From Guptibacillus hwajinpoensis (GTDB lineage: Bacteria > Bacillota > Bacilli > Bacillales > Guptibacillaceae): a DNA stretch of 59,367 bases. The notes beneath the pieces are model-generated. The model saw only the letters and a list, made by a program, of their open reading frames with translations. It did not search any database and had not been told where the DNA came from. The position numbers and the translations under genes are program-made. Shown piece after piece: positions 30,135-43,570 of the stretch (position 1 is its first letter; every line of letters begins with the position of its first letter). The stretch is from NCBI RefSeq assembly GCF_005144865.1, contig NZ_SWFM01000010.1, positions 1 to 59,367 on the forward strand. The letters are read 5' to 3'.

Positions 30135-30605
30135 ATGCCACGTAAAGGTCCAGTAGAACGTCGTGACGTATTACCAGATCCAATTTACAAATCCAAGCTA
30201 GTTACTCGCCTGATCAACCGCCTTATGGTACACGGTCAGAAAGGTAAAGCTCAGCAAGTGCTATACAAAGCATTTGATCTTGTACAAGAACGCACAAACA
30301 CAGAGGCTATGGAAGTATTTGACCAAGCGTTGAAAAACGTTATGCCAGTACTTGAAGTACGCGCTCGTCGTGTTGGTGGTGCTAACTACCAGGTGCCGGT
30401 TGAAGTTCGTCCAGAACGTCGTACAACTCTAGGTCTTCGCTACCTTGTAAACTATTCCCGTCTTCGCGGTGAAAAGACTATGGTAGAAAGACTTGCTAAC
30501 GAAATTATGGATGCAGCTAACAACACAGGTGCTTCTGTTAAGAAGCGTGAAGAACAGCACAAAATGGCTGAAGCAAACAAAGCGTTTGCTCACTATCGCT
30601 GGTAA
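30135..30605 (+). CDS. rpsG: 30S ribosomal protein S7
   Basis: A 156-residue S7, full length. It nucleates assembly of the 16S 3' major domain and contacts tRNA at the E site. The N-terminal [15 protein letters not shown] and the hairpin region are typical. It has an AAAGGGGG ribosome site and lies 40 bases after rpsL in the str operon. Confidence 0.97.
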   Translation: MPRKGPVERRDVLPDPIYKSKLVTRLINRLMVHGQKGKAQQVLYKAFDLVQERTNTEAMEVFDQALKNVMPVLEVRARRVGGANYQVPVEVRPERRTTLGLRYLVNYSRLRGEKTMVERLANEIMDAANNTGASVKKREEQHKMAEANKAFAHYRW

Positions 30606-30651
30606 TCAACAAACAACCCAAATCCCTTTATAAAAGGAAGGAGAAATACTA

Positions 30652-32730
30652 ATGGCAAGAGAATTCTCCTTAAGAGATACACGTAATATCGGTATCATGG
30701 CTCACATCGATGCTGGTAAAACAACAACTACTGAGCGTATTCTTTTCTATTCAGGGCGTATCCACAAGATCGGTGAAACTCACGAAGGTGGTTCACAGAT
30801 GGACTGGATGGAACAGGAGCAGGAGCGTGGAATCACGATTACTTCTGCTGCTACCACTGCCCAGTGGAAAGACCACCGTGTTAACATCATTGACACGCCT
30901 GGTCACGTAGACTTCACAGTAGAAGTTGAACGTTCATTGCGTGTATTGGATGGAGCAGTTGCGGTACTTGATGCACAATCTGGTGTTGAGCCGCAAACAG
31001 AAACTGTTTGGCGTCAGGCTACAAACTACGGAGTGCCTCGTATCGTATTCATTAACAAAATGGATAAGCTCGGAGCAGACTTCATTTACTCCACAGGTAC
31101 ACTAACTGATCGTTTACAAGCTAATGCGCACCCTATTCAGCTTCCAATCGGTGCTGAAGATGACTTTGAAGGAATCATTGATCTAATCACAATGGAAGCT
31201 TTCTATTACCTTGATGATCTTGGTTCTCGTACTGAATCACGCGAAATTCCTGCTGAATACAAGGAACAAGCTGAAGAGTACCGTACTAAGTTAGTTGAAG
31301 CAGTAGCAGAGCTTGAAGAAGATCTTATGATGAAATACCTTGAAGGTGAAGAACTTACAGAAGAAGAAATCAAAGCTGCAATCCGTAAAGGTACTTGTAA
31401 CGTTGAATTCTATCCTGTACTATGTGGTTCTGCATTTAAGAACAAAGGCGTTCAGCTAGTTCTTGATGCTGTACTAGACTACCTACCTTCTCCACTAGAT
31501 GTACCTGCAATTAAAGGTCATCTTAAAGATTCTGAAGAAGAAGTAATTCGTACTGCTGACGATAATGGTCCTTTCTCTGCACTTGCATTTAAAGTAATGA
31601 CAGACCCTTACGTTGGTAAGCTTACATTCTTCCGTGTTTACTCAGGAACGCTTTCTGCTGGTTCTTATGTTAAGAACTCAACTAAAGATAAGCGTGAACG
31701 TGTAGGACGTATTCTTCAGATGCACGCTAACTCTCGTGAAGAAATCTCTACTGTATATGCAGGGGATATCGCAGCGGCAGTTGGTTTGAAAGATACATCG
31801 ACTGGTGACACTCTATGTGATGAAAAGGATACTGTTATCCTTGAATCTATGGACTTCCCAGATCCGGTTATCTCAGTAGCAATCGAGCCTAAAACTAAGA
31901 GTGACCAGGACAAGATGTCTGTAGCTCTAGCTAAGCTTGCTGAAGAGGATCCAACATTCAAAACTGAAACAAACGAAGAGACTGGTCAAACGATTATCTC
32001 AGGAATGGGTGAACTTCACCTTGATATCATCGTAGACCGCCTGCGTCGTGAGTTTAAAGTAGAAGCTACTGTTGGTGCACCTCAGGTTGCATACCGCGAA
32101 TCGATCCGTAAAGCTGGTAAGGTTGAAGGTAAATTCGTACGTCAGTCTGGTGGTCGTGGACAATTCGGACACGTATGGGTTGAATTCGAGCCGAACGAAG
32201 AAGGCGCTGGATTCGAATTTGAAAACAAAATTGTTGGTGGTGTAGTTCCACGTGAATACATCCCTGCAGTTGAAGCTGGACTACGTGATTCAATGGCTAA
32301 TGGTCTGCTTGCAGGCTATCCACTAATCGACGTAAAAGCTCGCCTTGTTGATGGATCTTACCATGACGTTGACTCAAACGAAATGGCATTTAAGATCGCT
32401 GCATCTATGGCTTTGAAAAAAGCTAAAACAGTATGTGACCCTGCTCTTCTTGAGCCTATGATGAAAGTTGAAGTTGTAGTGCCAGAAGAATACATGGGCG
32501 ACATCATGGGTGATGTAACTAGCCGTCGTGGACGTGTTGAAGGTATGACTGCTCGCGGTAACGCTCAGGTTGTCAATGCATTTGTTCCACTATCAGAAAT
32601 GTTTGGTTATGCGACTACACTTCGCTCGCGTACTCAAGGCCGTGGTACTTATACTATGAGCTTTGATCACTACGAGCAGGTTCCTAAATCAATCTCTGAA
32701 GAAATCATTAAAAAAGCTACAGGCGAATAA
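30652..32730 (+). CDS. fusA: Elongation factor G
   Basis: A 692-residue translocation GTPase. The G1 motif AHIDAGKT (17-24), the switch [10 protein letters not shown] (around 81) and NKMD (around 135) are intact, followed by domains II-V. It moves tRNA and mRNA after peptide transfer and recycles ribosomes with RRF. AAGGAAGGAG precedes the ATG. It lies 46 bases after rpsG. Confidence 0.98.
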   Translation: MAREFSLRDTRNIGIMAHIDAGKTTTTERILFYSGRIHKIGETHEGGSQMDWMEQEQERGITITSAATTAQWKDHRVNIIDTPGHVDFTVEVERSLRVLDGAVAVLDAQSGVEPQTETVWRQATNYGVPRIVFINKMDKLGADFIYSTGTLTDRLQANAHPIQLPIGAEDDFEGIIDLITMEAFYYLDDLGSRTESREIPAEYKEQAEEYRTKLVEAVAELEEDLMMKYLEGEELTEEEIKAAIRKGTCNVEFYPVLCGSAFKNKGVQLVLDAVLDYLPSPLDVPAIKGHLKDSEEEVIRTADDNGPFSALAFKVMTDPYVGKLTFFRVYSGTLSAGSYVKNSTKDKRERVGRILQMHANSREEISTVYAGDIAAAVGLKDTSTGDTLCDEKDTVILESMDFPDPVISVAIEPKTKSDQDKMSVALAKLAEEDPTFKTETNEETGQTIISGMGELHLDIIVDRLRREFKVEATVGAPQVAYRESIRKAGKVEGKFVRQSGGRGQFGHVWVEFEPNEEGAGFEFENKIVGGVVPREYIPAVEAGLRDSMANGLLAGYPLIDVKARLVDGSYHDVDSNEMAFKIAASMALKKAKTVCDPALLEPMMKVEVVVPEEYMGDIMGDVTSRRGRVEGMTARGNAQVVNAFVPLSEMFGYATTLRSRTQGRGTYTMSFDHYEQVPKSISEEIIKKATGE

Positions 32731-32757
32731 TTGTCGCCAAGTAACTTTTGTTGTAAT

Positions 32758-32798
32758 CTAAGATAGGTGAGATTGATTTGCTCATGCGCCTATCTTAG
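32758..32798 (+). promoter_or_regulatory. Strong hairpin in the fusA-tuf spacer
   Basis: CTAAGATAGG (32758-32767) pairs perfectly with CCTATCTTAG (32789-32798), extended by a G-U pair and an inner TGAG/CTCA stem. No T run follows, so it is not a standard terminator. It may protect or process the tuf mRNA. A weak promoter-like pair (TTGCTC 32778, GATAAT 32803, 19-bp spacer) overlaps it. Confidence 0.6.
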
Positions 32799-32836
32799 CA
32801 TAGATAATTTCAACGTAATTAAAGGAGGAAACACTA

Positions 32837-34027
<1,191 letters not shown>

Positions 34028-34042
34028 TCTCTATGATTAACC

Positions 34043-34074
34043 AAAACACCCGGATTTTTCCGGGTGTTTTTTAT
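34043..34074 (+). terminator. Intrinsic terminator after tuf
   Basis: A perfect 11-bp hairpin (AAAACACCCGG / CCGGGTGTTTT) with a short loop is followed by TTATTT. It marks the end of the str operon. Confidence 0.92.
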
Positions 34075-34167
34075 TTGGAGTTTATGTTAAATTAGTTAAA
34101 TGAGTTCGAATCAGTTCGATCGTAACCACCAACGGATTAGTGAATAGTCTGAAATTGCTTTTAGGCC

Positions 34168-34196
34168 TTGCATTTTATGGCTCAGGCCGTTATACT
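34168..34196 (+). promoter_or_regulatory. S10 operon promoter 1
   Basis: TTGCAT (34168-34173), a 17-bp spacer and TATACT (34191-34196) match sigma-A. It is the upstream of two tandem promoters before rpsJ. Confidence 0.78.
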
Positions 34197-34239
34197 ATTA
34201 AAAGTGTGCGATCGACATACTTTTTAGTTGGACCAAGTC

Positions 34240-34268
34240 TTGCAATTAGGCTCTGGTTTTAGTATAAT
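34240..34268 (+). promoter_or_regulatory. S10 operon promoter 2
   Basis: TTGCAA (34240-34245), a 17-bp spacer and a perfect TATAAT (34263-34268) are present. The leader from here to rpsJ is about 130 bases. Confidence 0.85.
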
Positions 34269-34285
34269 AAGAATGTTGGTCATAA

Positions 34286-34711
<426 letters not shown>

Positions 34712-34757
34712 TATAACGCTAAATAAATCATTTAAAAACAATTAGGAGGTGTGACGA

Positions 34758-35393
34758 ATGACCAAAGGAATCTTAGGAAGAAAAGTAGGCATGACACAAG
34801 TCTTTGCTGACAACGGAGATATTATCCCGGTAACTGTTATTGAAGCAGAACCTAACGTTGTCCTTCAAAAGAAAGTTGTTGATACAGATGGATACGAAGC
34901 AATTCAAGTTGGATTTGCTGACAAGAAGAAATCTCGTTTCAACAAACCTGAAGAAGGCCATGCTACAAAAGCGAGCACAACACCTAAGCGCTTCGTGAAA
35001 GAAATTCGTAACGCAGAAGGTAGTTACGAAATTGGTCAGGAAGTCAAGGTAGATATCTTTAACGAAGGTGACGTAGTTGATGTAACTGGTACGTCTAAAG
35101 GGAAAGGTTTCCAAGGTGCGATCAAGCGCCATAACCAATCTCGCGGACCAATGACTCACGGTTCTCGTTATCACCGTCGTCCAGGTTCAATGGGACCTAT
35201 CGATCCAATGCGCGTAATGAAAGGTAAACTTCTACCTGGTCGCATGGGTGGCGAACGTACAACTGTACAAAACCTAGAAATCGTTAAAGTTGATGTAGAA
35301 CGTAATGTACTTCTAGTAAAAGGTAACGTACCTGGAGCTAAGAAAAGCTACGTAACTATACAAAGCGCGGTTAAAGCAAAAGAAGCTAAGTAA
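34758..35393 (+). CDS. rplC: 50S ribosomal protein L3
   Basis: A 211-residue L3. It binds near the 3' end of 23S rRNA and the peptidyl transferase centre. In B. subtilis it also stimulates Mini-RNase III (mrnC is at 14733 here). The [14 protein letters not shown] loop reaches the active centre. It has a strong AGGAGGTG site 46 bases after rpsJ. Confidence 0.97.
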   Translation: MTKGILGRKVGMTQVFADNGDIIPVTVIEAEPNVVLQKKVVDTDGYEAIQVGFADKKKSRFNKPEEGHATKASTTPKRFVKEIRNAEGSYEIGQEVKVDIFNEGDVVDVTGTSKGKGFQGAIKRHNQSRGPMTHGSRYHRRPGSMGPIDPMRVMKGKLLPGRMGGERTTVQNLEIVKVDVERNVLLVKGNVPGAKKSYVTIQSAVKAKEAK

Positions 35394-35410
35394 GAAGGGA
35401 GGATATCCAA

Positions 35411-36034
35411 GTGCCTAAAGTAACAATGTTTAACCAAACCGGAGCACAAGTTGGCGACATCGAACTCGCTGAAGCAATCTTCGGGATCGAACCAAACGAA
35501 AGTGTTATGTATGATGCGGTTATCATGCAGCAAGCATCTTTGCGTCAAGGTAACCACGACGTGAAAAATCGTTCAGAAGTACGCGGTGGTGGAGCTAAAC
35601 CATGGCGCCAAAAAGGAACAGGTCGTGCTCGTCAGGGCTCAATCCGTTCACCACAATGGGTTGGCGGTGGAGTAGTATTTGGTCCGACACCAAGAAGCTA
35701 TTCTTACAAGCTACCTAAAAAAGTTCGCCGTTTGGCTATCAGATCTGCTTTGTCTTCTAAAGTACAAACAGAGGATATGGTCATCGTCGACAGCATTTCT
35801 TTTGATGCACCAAAAACAAAGGAAATGAAATCTGTACTATCAAGCCTTTCAGCAGAAAGCAAGGCGCTTATCGTTACAGGCGACTATAACGAAGCTGTTG
35901 CATTATCTGCACGCAATATCCCTGGTGTTACTGTTGTAACTTCAGCTGGACTTAATATTCTTGATGTCCTTAAAGCTGATAAATTGGTTATGACAAAAGA
36001 CGCTGTGGAAAAAGTAGAGGAGGTGCTAGCGTAA
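35411..36034 (+). CDS. rplD: 50S ribosomal protein L4
   Basis: A 207-residue L4. The extended loop [20 protein letters not shown] (about 60-79) lines the exit tunnel and is where macrolide-resistance changes usually occur; it is wild type. It starts at GTG after AAGGGAGG. Its TAA stop shares a base with the rplW ATG. Confidence 0.96.
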   Translation: MPKVTMFNQTGAQVGDIELAEAIFGIEPNESVMYDAVIMQQASLRQGNHDVKNRSEVRGGGAKPWRQKGTGRARQGSIRSPQWVGGGVVFGPTPRSYSYKLPKKVRRLAIRSALSSKVQTEDMVIVDSISFDAPKTKEMKSVLSSLSAESKALIVTGDYNEAVALSARNIPGVTVVTSAGLNILDVLKADKLVMTKDAVEKVEEVLA

Positions 36035-36321
36035 TGAACGCTCGTGATATTATCAAGCGCCCCGTTATTACTGAAGCTACTACTGACGTAATGGCAGACA
36101 AAAAGTATACGTTCGAAGTTGATACTCGTGCTAACAAAACTCAAATCAAGAGTGCTCTTGAAGAAATCTTCGGAGTTAAAGTTGCTGGAGTAAACACTCA
36201 AAACTATATGGGTAAAAAGAAACGTGTTGGCCGTCATAGCGGATTCACACCACGTCGCAAAAAAGCTATCGTGACGCTTACACCAGAGAGCAAAGAATTA
36301 GATTTCTTTGAAGGCGTCTAA
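36034..36321 (+). CDS. rplW: 50S ribosomal protein L23
   Basis: A 95-residue L23 at the tunnel exit, the docking site for trigger factor and SRP. The N-terminal [11 protein letters not shown] is typical. Translation is coupled to rplD by a one-base overlap, with GGAGGTG just upstream of the ATG. Confidence 0.96.
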   Translation: MNARDIIKRPVITEATTDVMADKKYTFEVDTRANKTQIKSALEEIFGVKVAGVNTQNYMGKKKRVGRHSGFTPRRKKAIVTLTPESKELDFFEGV

Positions 36322-36349
36322 AAAATAATAGATAAGGAGGGAAATTAGA

Positions 36350-37180
<831 letters not shown>

Positions 37181-37238
37181 TGGGATTAACCTACGGTTCC
37201 AAGGGACCGTAGCTTAATCACAAAAGGGAGGTTCACAA

Positions 37239-37517
37239 ATGGGTCGTAGTTTGAAAAAAGGACCTTTTGTCGACGATCATTTAATGAAAAAGGTCGAAGA
37301 CTTAAATGAAAAGAGCGACAAAAAAGTTATCAAAACTTGGTCTCGTCGTTCAACAGTATTCCCAGAATTTATTGGACACACTTTTGCAGTATATGATGGA
37401 CGCAAGCACGTACCGGTTTATGTTACAGAAGACATGGTCGGACACAAGCTTGGCGAATTTGCTCCAACTCGCACATATCGCGGGCATGCTGCAGATGACA
37501 AAAAAACTAGACGTTAA
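37239..37517 (+). CDS. rpsS: 30S ribosomal protein S19
   Basis: A 92-residue S19 that pairs with S13 in the 30S head near the A-site t[17 protein letters not shown] at the N terminus is the family signature. A short GC hairpin (CTACGGTTCC/GGGACCGTAG, 37191-37213) lies in the rplB-rpsS spacer. AAAGGGAGG precedes the ATG. Confidence 0.97.
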   Translation: MGRSLKKGPFVDDHLMKKVEDLNEKSDKKVIKTWSRRSTVFPEFIGHTFAVYDGRKHVPVYVTEDMVGHKLGEFAPTRTYRGHAADDKKTRR

Positions 37518-37537
37518 TTTGAGGGGAGGTACAACGA

Positions 37538-37879
37538 ATGCAAGCTAAAGCTGTTGCAAAACACGTGCGTATTGCTCCTCGTAAAGCACGCTTAGTCGTA
37601 GATCTCATTCGAGGAAAGCAAGTCGGTGAAGCTATTGCGATTTTGCGCAACACAAACAAAGTTGCTTCTCCAGTAGTTGAGAAAGTGCTTAACTCTGCGA
37701 TCGCTAATGCAGAGCACAATCTTGAGCTAGAACCGAACAATCTTACGGTTTCTCAAGTGTTTGTGGACGAAGGAGTAACAATGAAACGTTTCCGCCCACG
37801 TGCTATGGGTAGAGCTAGCCGCATCAACAAGCGAACTAGCCATATCACAGTCGTGGTATCAGAAAAGAAGGAGGGATAA
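37538..37879 (+). CDS. rplV: 50S ribosomal protein L22
   Basis: A 113-residue L22. Its long beta-hairpin ([19 protein letters not shown], about 85-103) lines the exit tunnel. It has a GAGGGGAGG site and a 20-base spacing from rpsS, then rpsC follows three bases later. Confidence 0.97.
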   Translation: MQAKAVAKHVRIAPRKARLVVDLIRGKQVGEAIAILRNTNKVASPVVEKVLNSAIANAEHNLELEPNNLTVSQVFVDEGVTMKRFRPRAMGRASRINKRTSHITVVVSEKKEG

Positions 37880-37882
37880 CGA

Positions 37883-38542
37883 GTGGGTCAGAAAATTAAT
37901 CCGGTAGGACTTCGAATTGGCGTTATTCGTGATTGGGAGTCTAAATGGTACGCAGACAAAGATTACGCTAACCTATTACACGAAGATATCAAAATTCGTG
38001 AATATATTGAAAAACGTTTGAAGGATGCATCTGTATCAGCTGTTGAAATCGAACGTGCAGCAAACCGAGTGAATGTAACAGTGAAAACTGCTAAGCCTGG
38101 TATGGTGATCGGTAAAGGTGGTTCTGAAGTTGAGTCTCTTCGTAAGTCTCTCGCGGAACTAACAGGCAAGAAAGTTCACGTTAACATCTTTGAAATTAAG
38201 CAAGCTGACGTTGATGCAACACTAGTTGCAGATAACATCGCTCGCCAACTTGAAAACCGCGTTTCTTTCCGTCGCGCTATGAAGCAAACTATTCAGCGTG
38301 CGATGAGATCAGGCGCAAAAGGAATTAAAACGCAAGTATCTGGCCGTCTAAACGGTGCTGATATTGCTCGTTCTGAATCATACAGTGAAGGTACTGTACC
38401 TCTTCATACACTTCGTGCTGACATCGATTATGGTACTGCAGAAGCAGATACTACTTACGGTAAGCTTGGTGTGAAGATTTGGATCTATCGTGGTGAAGTC
38501 CTTCCAACGAAAGGAACGCAAAAAGAGGAAGGGGGAAAATAA
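37883..38542 (+). CDS. rpsC: 30S ribosomal protein S3
   Basis: A 219-residue S3 with a KH domain ([14 protein letters not shown], about 74-87) and a C-terminal S3-specific domain. It forms part of the mRNA entry and helicase site with S4 and S5. It starts at GTG after AAGGAGGG, and rplP follows after three bases. Confidence 0.97.
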   Translation: MGQKINPVGLRIGVIRDWESKWYADKDYANLLHEDIKIREYIEKRLKDASVSAVEIERAANRVNVTVKTAKPGMVIGKGGSEVESLRKSLAELTGKKVHVNIFEIKQADVDATLVADNIARQLENRVSFRRAMKQTIQRAMRSGAKGIKTQVSGRLNGADIARSESYSEGTVPLHTLRADIDYGTAEADTTYGKLGVKIWIYRGEVLPTKGTQKEEGGK

Positions 38543-39173
<631 letters not shown>

Positions 39174-39194
39174 TATGAGGGGAGGTTTGCGAAA

Positions 39195-39458
39195 ATGAGC
39201 GAACGCAATAATCGCAAAGAATACACTGGGCGTGTAGTCTCTGACAAAATGGATAAGACAATTACTGTTATGGTTGAGACTTATAAGATGCACCCGTTAT
39301 ACGGTAAACGCGTTAAGTACTCTAAGAAGTTCAAAGCGCATGATGAAAACAACACTGCAAAAATCAACGACGTTGTAACAATCATGGAAACTCGTCCTGT
39401 ATCTAAAGACAAACGTTTCCGTCTTGTAGAAGTAGTTGTAGAAGCAGTTATTATCTAA
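39195..39458 (+). CDS. rpsQ: 30S ribosomal protein S17
   Basis: An 87-residue OB-fold protein that binds the 5' domain of 16S rRNA early in assembly. [14 protein letters not shown] (12-25) is characteristic. It has a GAGGGGAGG site. Confidence 0.97.
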   Translation: MSERNNRKEYTGRVVSDKMDKTITVMVETYKMHPLYGKRVKYSKKFKAHDENNTAKINDVVTIMETRPVSKDKRFRLVEVVVEAVII

Positions 39459-39503
39459 ATGAACTCGGATCATTTACTAATGTCCGAAGGGAGGTCTTTC
39501 TAG

Positions 39504-39872
39504 ATGATTCAACAGGAATCTCGTTTGAAAACAGCAGACAACTCTGGTGCACGTGAATTACTTTGTATCAAAGTACTTGGCGGCTCGGGTCGTAAAACTG
39601 CTAATATCGGTGATGTAATTGTTTGTTCTGTGAAACAAGCAACACCTGGCGGCGTTGTTAAGAAAGGTGAAGTCGTTAGAGCTGTTATTGTACGCAGTAA
39701 AAGTGGCGTTCGTCGTCAAGATGGTTCATACATCAAATTTGACGAAAACGCAGCGGTTGTTATCCGTGATGACAAAGGACCGCGCGGAACACGTATTTTC
39801 GGACCAGTTGCTCGTGAATTACGCGACAGCCAGTTCATGAAAATCGTTTCTCTTGCTCCAGAAGTTCTTTAA
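39504..39872 (+). CDS. rplN: 50S ribosomal protein L14
   Basis: A 122-residue L14, exact length. It lies at the subunit interface and is the docking site for the silencing factor RsfS (family knowledge). [16 protein letters not shown] at the N terminus is the signature. It starts the spc-type part of the superoperon, with a GGGAGG site. Confidence 0.98.
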   Translation: MIQQESRLKTADNSGARELLCIKVLGGSGRKTANIGDVIVCSVKQATPGGVVKKGEVVRAVIVRSKSGVRRQDGSYIKFDENAAVVIRDDKGPRGTRIFGPVARELRDSQFMKIVSLAPEVL

Positions 39873-39913
39873 TCATTTGAAAATAGATGCCTTGTAAGGA
39901 GGTGCGCGACCTT

Positions 39914-40225
39914 ATGCACGTAAAAAAGGGAGATAAAGTAAAAGTTATTTCTGGTAAGGACAAAGGTAAACAAGGTGTGATCCTTGAAGCTTACCCGAAA
40001 AAAGATAGAGTTATCGTTGAAGGTGTCAACCTTGTTAAGAAACACTCGAAACCATCACAGGCTAATCCTCAAGGTGGAATTATCGAGCAGGAAGCAGCGA
40101 TCCACGTTTCTAACGTAATGGCGCTAGATCCGAAGTCTGGTGAACCTACTCGCGTTGGATACAAAGTAGACAACGGTAAGAAAGTTCGTATCTCAAAAAA
40201 ATCCGGTGAAGTACTCGATAAGTAG
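39914..40225 (+). CDS. rplX: 50S ribosomal protein L24
   Basis: A 103-residue KOW-domain protein ([18 protein letters not shown] near the N terminus) that initiates 50S assembly. I start at ATG 39914, nine bases after AAGGAGGTG, giving MHVKKGDK as in relatives. An in-frame ATG at 39887 lies before that site and is rejected. Confidence 0.96.
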   Translation: MHVKKGDKVKVISGKDKGKQGVILEAYPKKDRVIVEGVNLVKKHSKPSQANPQGGIIEQEAAIHVSNVMALDPKSGEPTRVGYKVDNGKKVRISKKSGEVLDK

Positions 40226-40250
40226 TTCGTAGCGAAAGGAGGTCAATCCG

Positions 40251-40790
40251 ATGAATCGTTTCCAAGAAAAGTATCAAAATGAAACTAAACCTGCACTAAT
40301 GGAGAAATTTAATTATTCCTCTGTTATGGAAGTTCCAAAGCTTGAAAAGATTGTAATCAACATGGGTGTTGGTGACGCTGTTCAGAATCCTAAAGCTCTA
40401 GATACAGCAGTTGAGGAGCTTCAGTTAATCTCAGGTCAAAAACCAATAATCACACGTGCGAAAAAGTCAATCGCTGGCTTTAAGCTTCGTGAAGATATGC
40501 CAATCGGTGCAAAAGTTACATTGCGCGGAACTCGTATGTTCGAATTCTTAGACAAGCTTATTTCTGTTTCACTACCACGTGTACGTGACTTCAGAGGTAT
40601 TTCTAAGAAATCATTCGATGGTCGTGGTAACTACACACTTGGTGTTAAAGAACAGTTGATTTTCCCTGAAATTGATTACGATAAAGTTAACAAAGTACGC
40701 GGAATGGACATCGTTATCGTAACGACAGCAAATACGGACGAAGAAAGCCGTGAAATGTTGACTAACCTAGGTATGCCATTTCAAAAGTAA
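40251..40790 (+). CDS. rplE: 50S ribosomal protein L5
   Basis: A 179-residue L5 that binds 5S rRNA and contacts the P-site t[17 protein letters not shown] and GAKVTLRG motifs are intact. It has an AAAGGAGG site 25 bases after rplX. Confidence 0.98.
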   Translation: MNRFQEKYQNETKPALMEKFNYSSVMEVPKLEKIVINMGVGDAVQNPKALDTAVEELQLISGQKPIITRAKKSIAGFKLREDMPIGAKVTLRGTRMFEFLDKLISVSLPRVRDFRGISKKSFDGRGNYTLGVKEQLIFPEIDYDKVNKVRGMDIVIVTTANTDEESREMLTNLGMPFQK

Positions 40791-40794
40791 GTAA

Positions 40795-40992
<198 letters not shown>

Positions 40993-41021
40993 ACCCGAAA
41001 TAGGGAAGGAGGTAATTACTA

Positions 41022-41420
41022 ATGGTCATGACTGATCCAATCGCAGATATGCTTACAAGAATTCGTAATGCGAACACTGTTCGTCACGAAAAGCTTGAGT
41101 TTCCTGCATCTAATTCGAAAAAAAGCATCGCTGAAATCCTCAAACGTGAAGGTTTTGTACGTGATGTTGAAATGATCGAAGACAGCAAACAAGGAATCAT
41201 CCGTATCTTCTTAAAGTACGGTTCAAATAACGAGCGCGTTATCACTGGATTAAAGCGAATCAGTAAACCTGGTCTTCGCGTATACGCTAAAGCAGACGAA
41301 GTACCACGTGTACTTGGCGGTCTAGGAATCGCTCTTGTTTCTACTTCTAAAGGAATTATGACGGACAAAGAAGCTCGTCAACAGCAAGTAGGCGGAGAAG
41401 TTCTAGCGTACGTTTGGTAA
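41022..41420 (+). CDS. rpsH: 30S ribosomal protein S8
   Basis: A 132-residue S8, exact B. subtilis length, starting [17 protein letters not shown]. It binds the central domain of 16S rRNA. In E. coli it also represses the spc operon. The ATG at 41022 is nine bases after AAGGAGG. Confidence 0.97.
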   Translation: MVMTDPIADMLTRIRNANTVRHEKLEFPASNSKKSIAEILKREGFVRDVEMIEDSKQGIIRIFLKYGSNNERVITGLKRISKPGLRVYAKADEVPRVLGGLGIALVSTSKGIMTDKEARQQQVGGEVLAYVW

Positions 41421-41447
41421 TTCTTAAAGCAGAATGGAGGTGTAATT

Positions 41448-41984
41448 ATGTCACGTGTCGGACTTAAACCGATTGAAATCCCAAGTGGTGTAACAATCGA
41501 TATCAAAGGAGACGTTGTAACGGTTAAAGGACCTAAAGGGGAACTTTCTCGTTCATTCAGCCCTGATATCAAAGTAAACATTGAAGAGAACGTGCTAACA
41601 GTAGCTCGTCCTTCTGATCATAAAGAGCACCGTGCACTTCACGGTACAACTCGCAGCCTGATCGCTAACATGGTTGAAGGTGTGACTAAAGGCTTTGAAA
41701 AAGGTCTTGAAATCATCGGGGTTGGTTATCGTGCAAGCAAATCTGGTGAAAAACTTATTCTTAACGTAGGGTACTCTCACCCAGTTGAGATGGTACCTGA
41801 ACAAGGTATTGATATTGAAGTTCCTGCAAACACAAAAGTGGTTGTAAAAGGAATTGACAAAGAACGCGTTGGAGCTGTTGCAGCAAACATCCGCGCTGTC
41901 CGTACTCCAGAACCTTACAAAGGTAAAGGAATTCGCTACGAAGGCGAATATGTACGTCGTAAAGAAGGTAAAACAGGCAAATAG
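41448..41984 (+). CDS. rplF: 50S ribosomal protein L6
   Basis: A 178-residue L6 with two homologous domains, near the factor-binding site at the base of the L12 stalk. [14 protein letters not shown] and the C-terminal [14 protein letters not shown] are signatures. It has a GGAGGTG site. Confidence 0.98.
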   Translation: MSRVGLKPIEIPSGVTIDIKGDVVTVKGPKGELSRSFSPDIKVNIEENVLTVARPSDHKEHRALHGTTRSLIANMVEGVTKGFEKGLEIIGVGYRASKSGEKLILNVGYSHPVEMVPEQGIDIEVPANTKVVVKGIDKERVGAVAANIRAVRTPEPYKGKGIRYEGEYVRRKEGKTGK

Positions 41985-42015
41985 GTAAAAACCTAGCGGA
42001 AAGGAGTGACGTTTA

Positions 42016-42378
42016 ATGATCACTAAAGCCGATAAAAACAAAGCGCGTCAAAAAAGACACGCTCGCGTTCGCCGCACAGTTACCGGTACTACTGAACGTC
42101 CGCGTCTAAACGTATTCCGTTCTAACAAGAACATCTATGCACAGCTTATCGATGACACTAAAGGTGTTACTATCGTATCAGCTTCTAGCATGGAACAAGG
42201 AATTAACGTTGAGCACGGCGGTAACACAGAAGCTGCTGTGAAAGTCGGAGAAACAATCGCAAAGCGTGCTGTTGAAGCAGGTTATTCTGTAGTGGTTTTC
42301 GACCGCGGAGGATATCTTTATCACGGACGTGTGCAAGCTCTTGCAGACGCAGCGCGTGAAGCAGGACTGAAATTTTAA
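42016..42378 (+). CDS. rplR: 50S ribosomal protein L18
   Basis: A 120-residue L18 that binds 5S rRNA together with L5. The basic N terminus ([17 protein letters not shown]) and [11 protein letters not shown] near the end are typical. It has an AAAGGAG site. Confidence 0.97.
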   Translation: MITKADKNKARQKRHARVRRTVTGTTERPRLNVFRSNKNIYAQLIDDTKGVTIVSASSMEQGINVEHGGNTEAAVKVGETIAKRAVEAGYSVVVFDRGGYLYHGRVQALADAAREAGLKF

Positions 42379-42396
42379 TAAAAAGGAGGTTGACCC

Positions 42397-42897
42397 ATGC
42401 GTAGCATTGATGCTAACAAACTAGAACTTGAAGAACGCGTTGTTACCGTTAACCGCGTAGCGAAAGTTGTTAAAGGTGGACGTCGTTTCCGCTTTGCAGC
42501 AATCGTAGTTGTCGGAGACAAAAACGGTCACGTTGGATTCGGAACTGGTAAAGCGCAGGAAGTTCCTGAAGCAATTCGTAAAGCTATCGAAGATGCGAAG
42601 AAGAACTTAATTACTGTTCCTGTTGTAGGAACAACAATCCCTCACCAAATTACAGGTCATTTCGGAGCTGGTAACGTACTATTGAAGCCTGCTTCTGAAG
42701 GTACAGGAGTTATTGCTGGTGGACCTGTTCGTGCGGTACTAGAACTTGCTGGTGTAGGTGACATTCTATCTAAGTCTCTTGGATCTAACAATCCGATTAA
42801 CATGGTGCGTGCAACTCTTAATGGCCTTGAGAACCTTAAGCGTGCGGAAGACGTTGCAAAGCTTCGTGGAAAATCTGTAGAAGAGCTACTAGGTTAA
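42397..42897 (+). CDS. rpsE: 30S ribosomal protein S5
   Basis: A 166-residue S5, important for decoding accuracy and mRNA entry. The loop [14 protein letters not shown] (about 19-32), where spectinomycin-resistance changes arise, is wild type. It has an AAAAGGAGG site and follows rplR by 18 bases. Confidence 0.98.
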   Translation: MRSIDANKLELEERVVTVNRVAKVVKGGRRFRFAAIVVVGDKNGHVGFGTGKAQEVPEAIRKAIEDAKKNLITVPVVGTTIPHQITGHFGAGNVLLKPASEGTGVIAGGPVRAVLELAGVGDILSKSLGSNNPINMVRATLNGLENLKRAEDVAKLRGKSVEELLG

Positions 42898-42911
42898 GGG
42901 AGGGAAAATAG

Positions 42912-43100
42912 ATGGCTAAGCAATTAGAAATCACCCTCACACGTAGTGTGATTGGTCGCCCTCAAGACCAACGCGTGACGGTAAAAACACTTGGACTAAA
43001 CAAGATGCATCACACGGTTGTTCATAACGACAATCCTGCGATTCGCGGTATGATCAACAAGGTATCTCACCTTGTAACTGTTAACGAAATTGATGCGTAA
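42912..43100 (+). CDS. rpmD: 50S ribosomal protein L30
   Basis: A 62-residue L30. [13 protein letters not shown] and [16 protein letters not shown] are characteristic. It has an AAGGGAGG site 14 bases after rpsE. Confidence 0.96.
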   Translation: MAKQLEITLTRSVIGRPQDQRVTVKTLGLNKMHHTVVHNDNPAIRGMINKVSHLVTVNEIDA

Positions 43101-43129
43101 AAAATCTATACATTGAGGAGGTGCCCACA

Positions 43130-43570
43130 ATGAAACTACACGAACTAAAACCATCTGAAGGTTCTCGTAAAGAGCGCAACAGACTTGGTCGCGGTATTGC
43201 TACTGGTAACGGTAAGACATCTGGTCGCGGTCAAAAAGGTCAAAAAGCTCGTTCTGGCGGCGGAGTACGCGTCGGTTTCGAAGGAGGACAACTTCCAATC
43301 TTCAAACGTCTACCTAAGCGTGGATTTACAAACATGAACCGTAAAGAGTTCGCGATTGTTAATCTTGATTCGCTTAACCGTTTCGAAGATGGAACTGAAG
43401 TTTCTCCAGAGCTTCTTTTGGAAACTGGCGTAGTAAGCAAAGAAAAAGCTGGAATTAAGATTCTAGGTAGTGGTAAGCTTGAGAAAAAGCTTACCGTCAA
43501 AGCCCACAAGTTCTCTGCTTCTGCAAAAGAGGCTATTGAAGCGGCAGGCGGAAACACTGAGGTGATCTAA
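43130..43570 (+). CDS. rplO: 50S ribosomal protein L15
   Basis: A 146-residue L15, exact family length, with the N-terminal glycine/arginine-rich tail ([20 protein letters not shown]) that penetrates 23S rRNA. I start at ATG 43130 after GAGGAGGTG. The GTG at 43121 is part of that site. Its stop shares one base with the secY ATG. Confidence 0.96.
   Translation: MKLHELKPSEGSRKERNRLGRGIATGNGKTSGRGQKGQKARSGGGVRVGFEGGQLPIFKRLPKRGFTNMNRKEFAIVNLDSLNRFEDGTEVSPELLLETGVVSKEKAGIKILGSGKLEKKLTVKAHKFSASAKEAIEAAGGNTEVI

Noticed and set aside
41595..42041. 148-codon minus-strand frame opposite rplF
   Set aside because: It is a phenylalanine/cysteine-rich antisense shadow with no start context.
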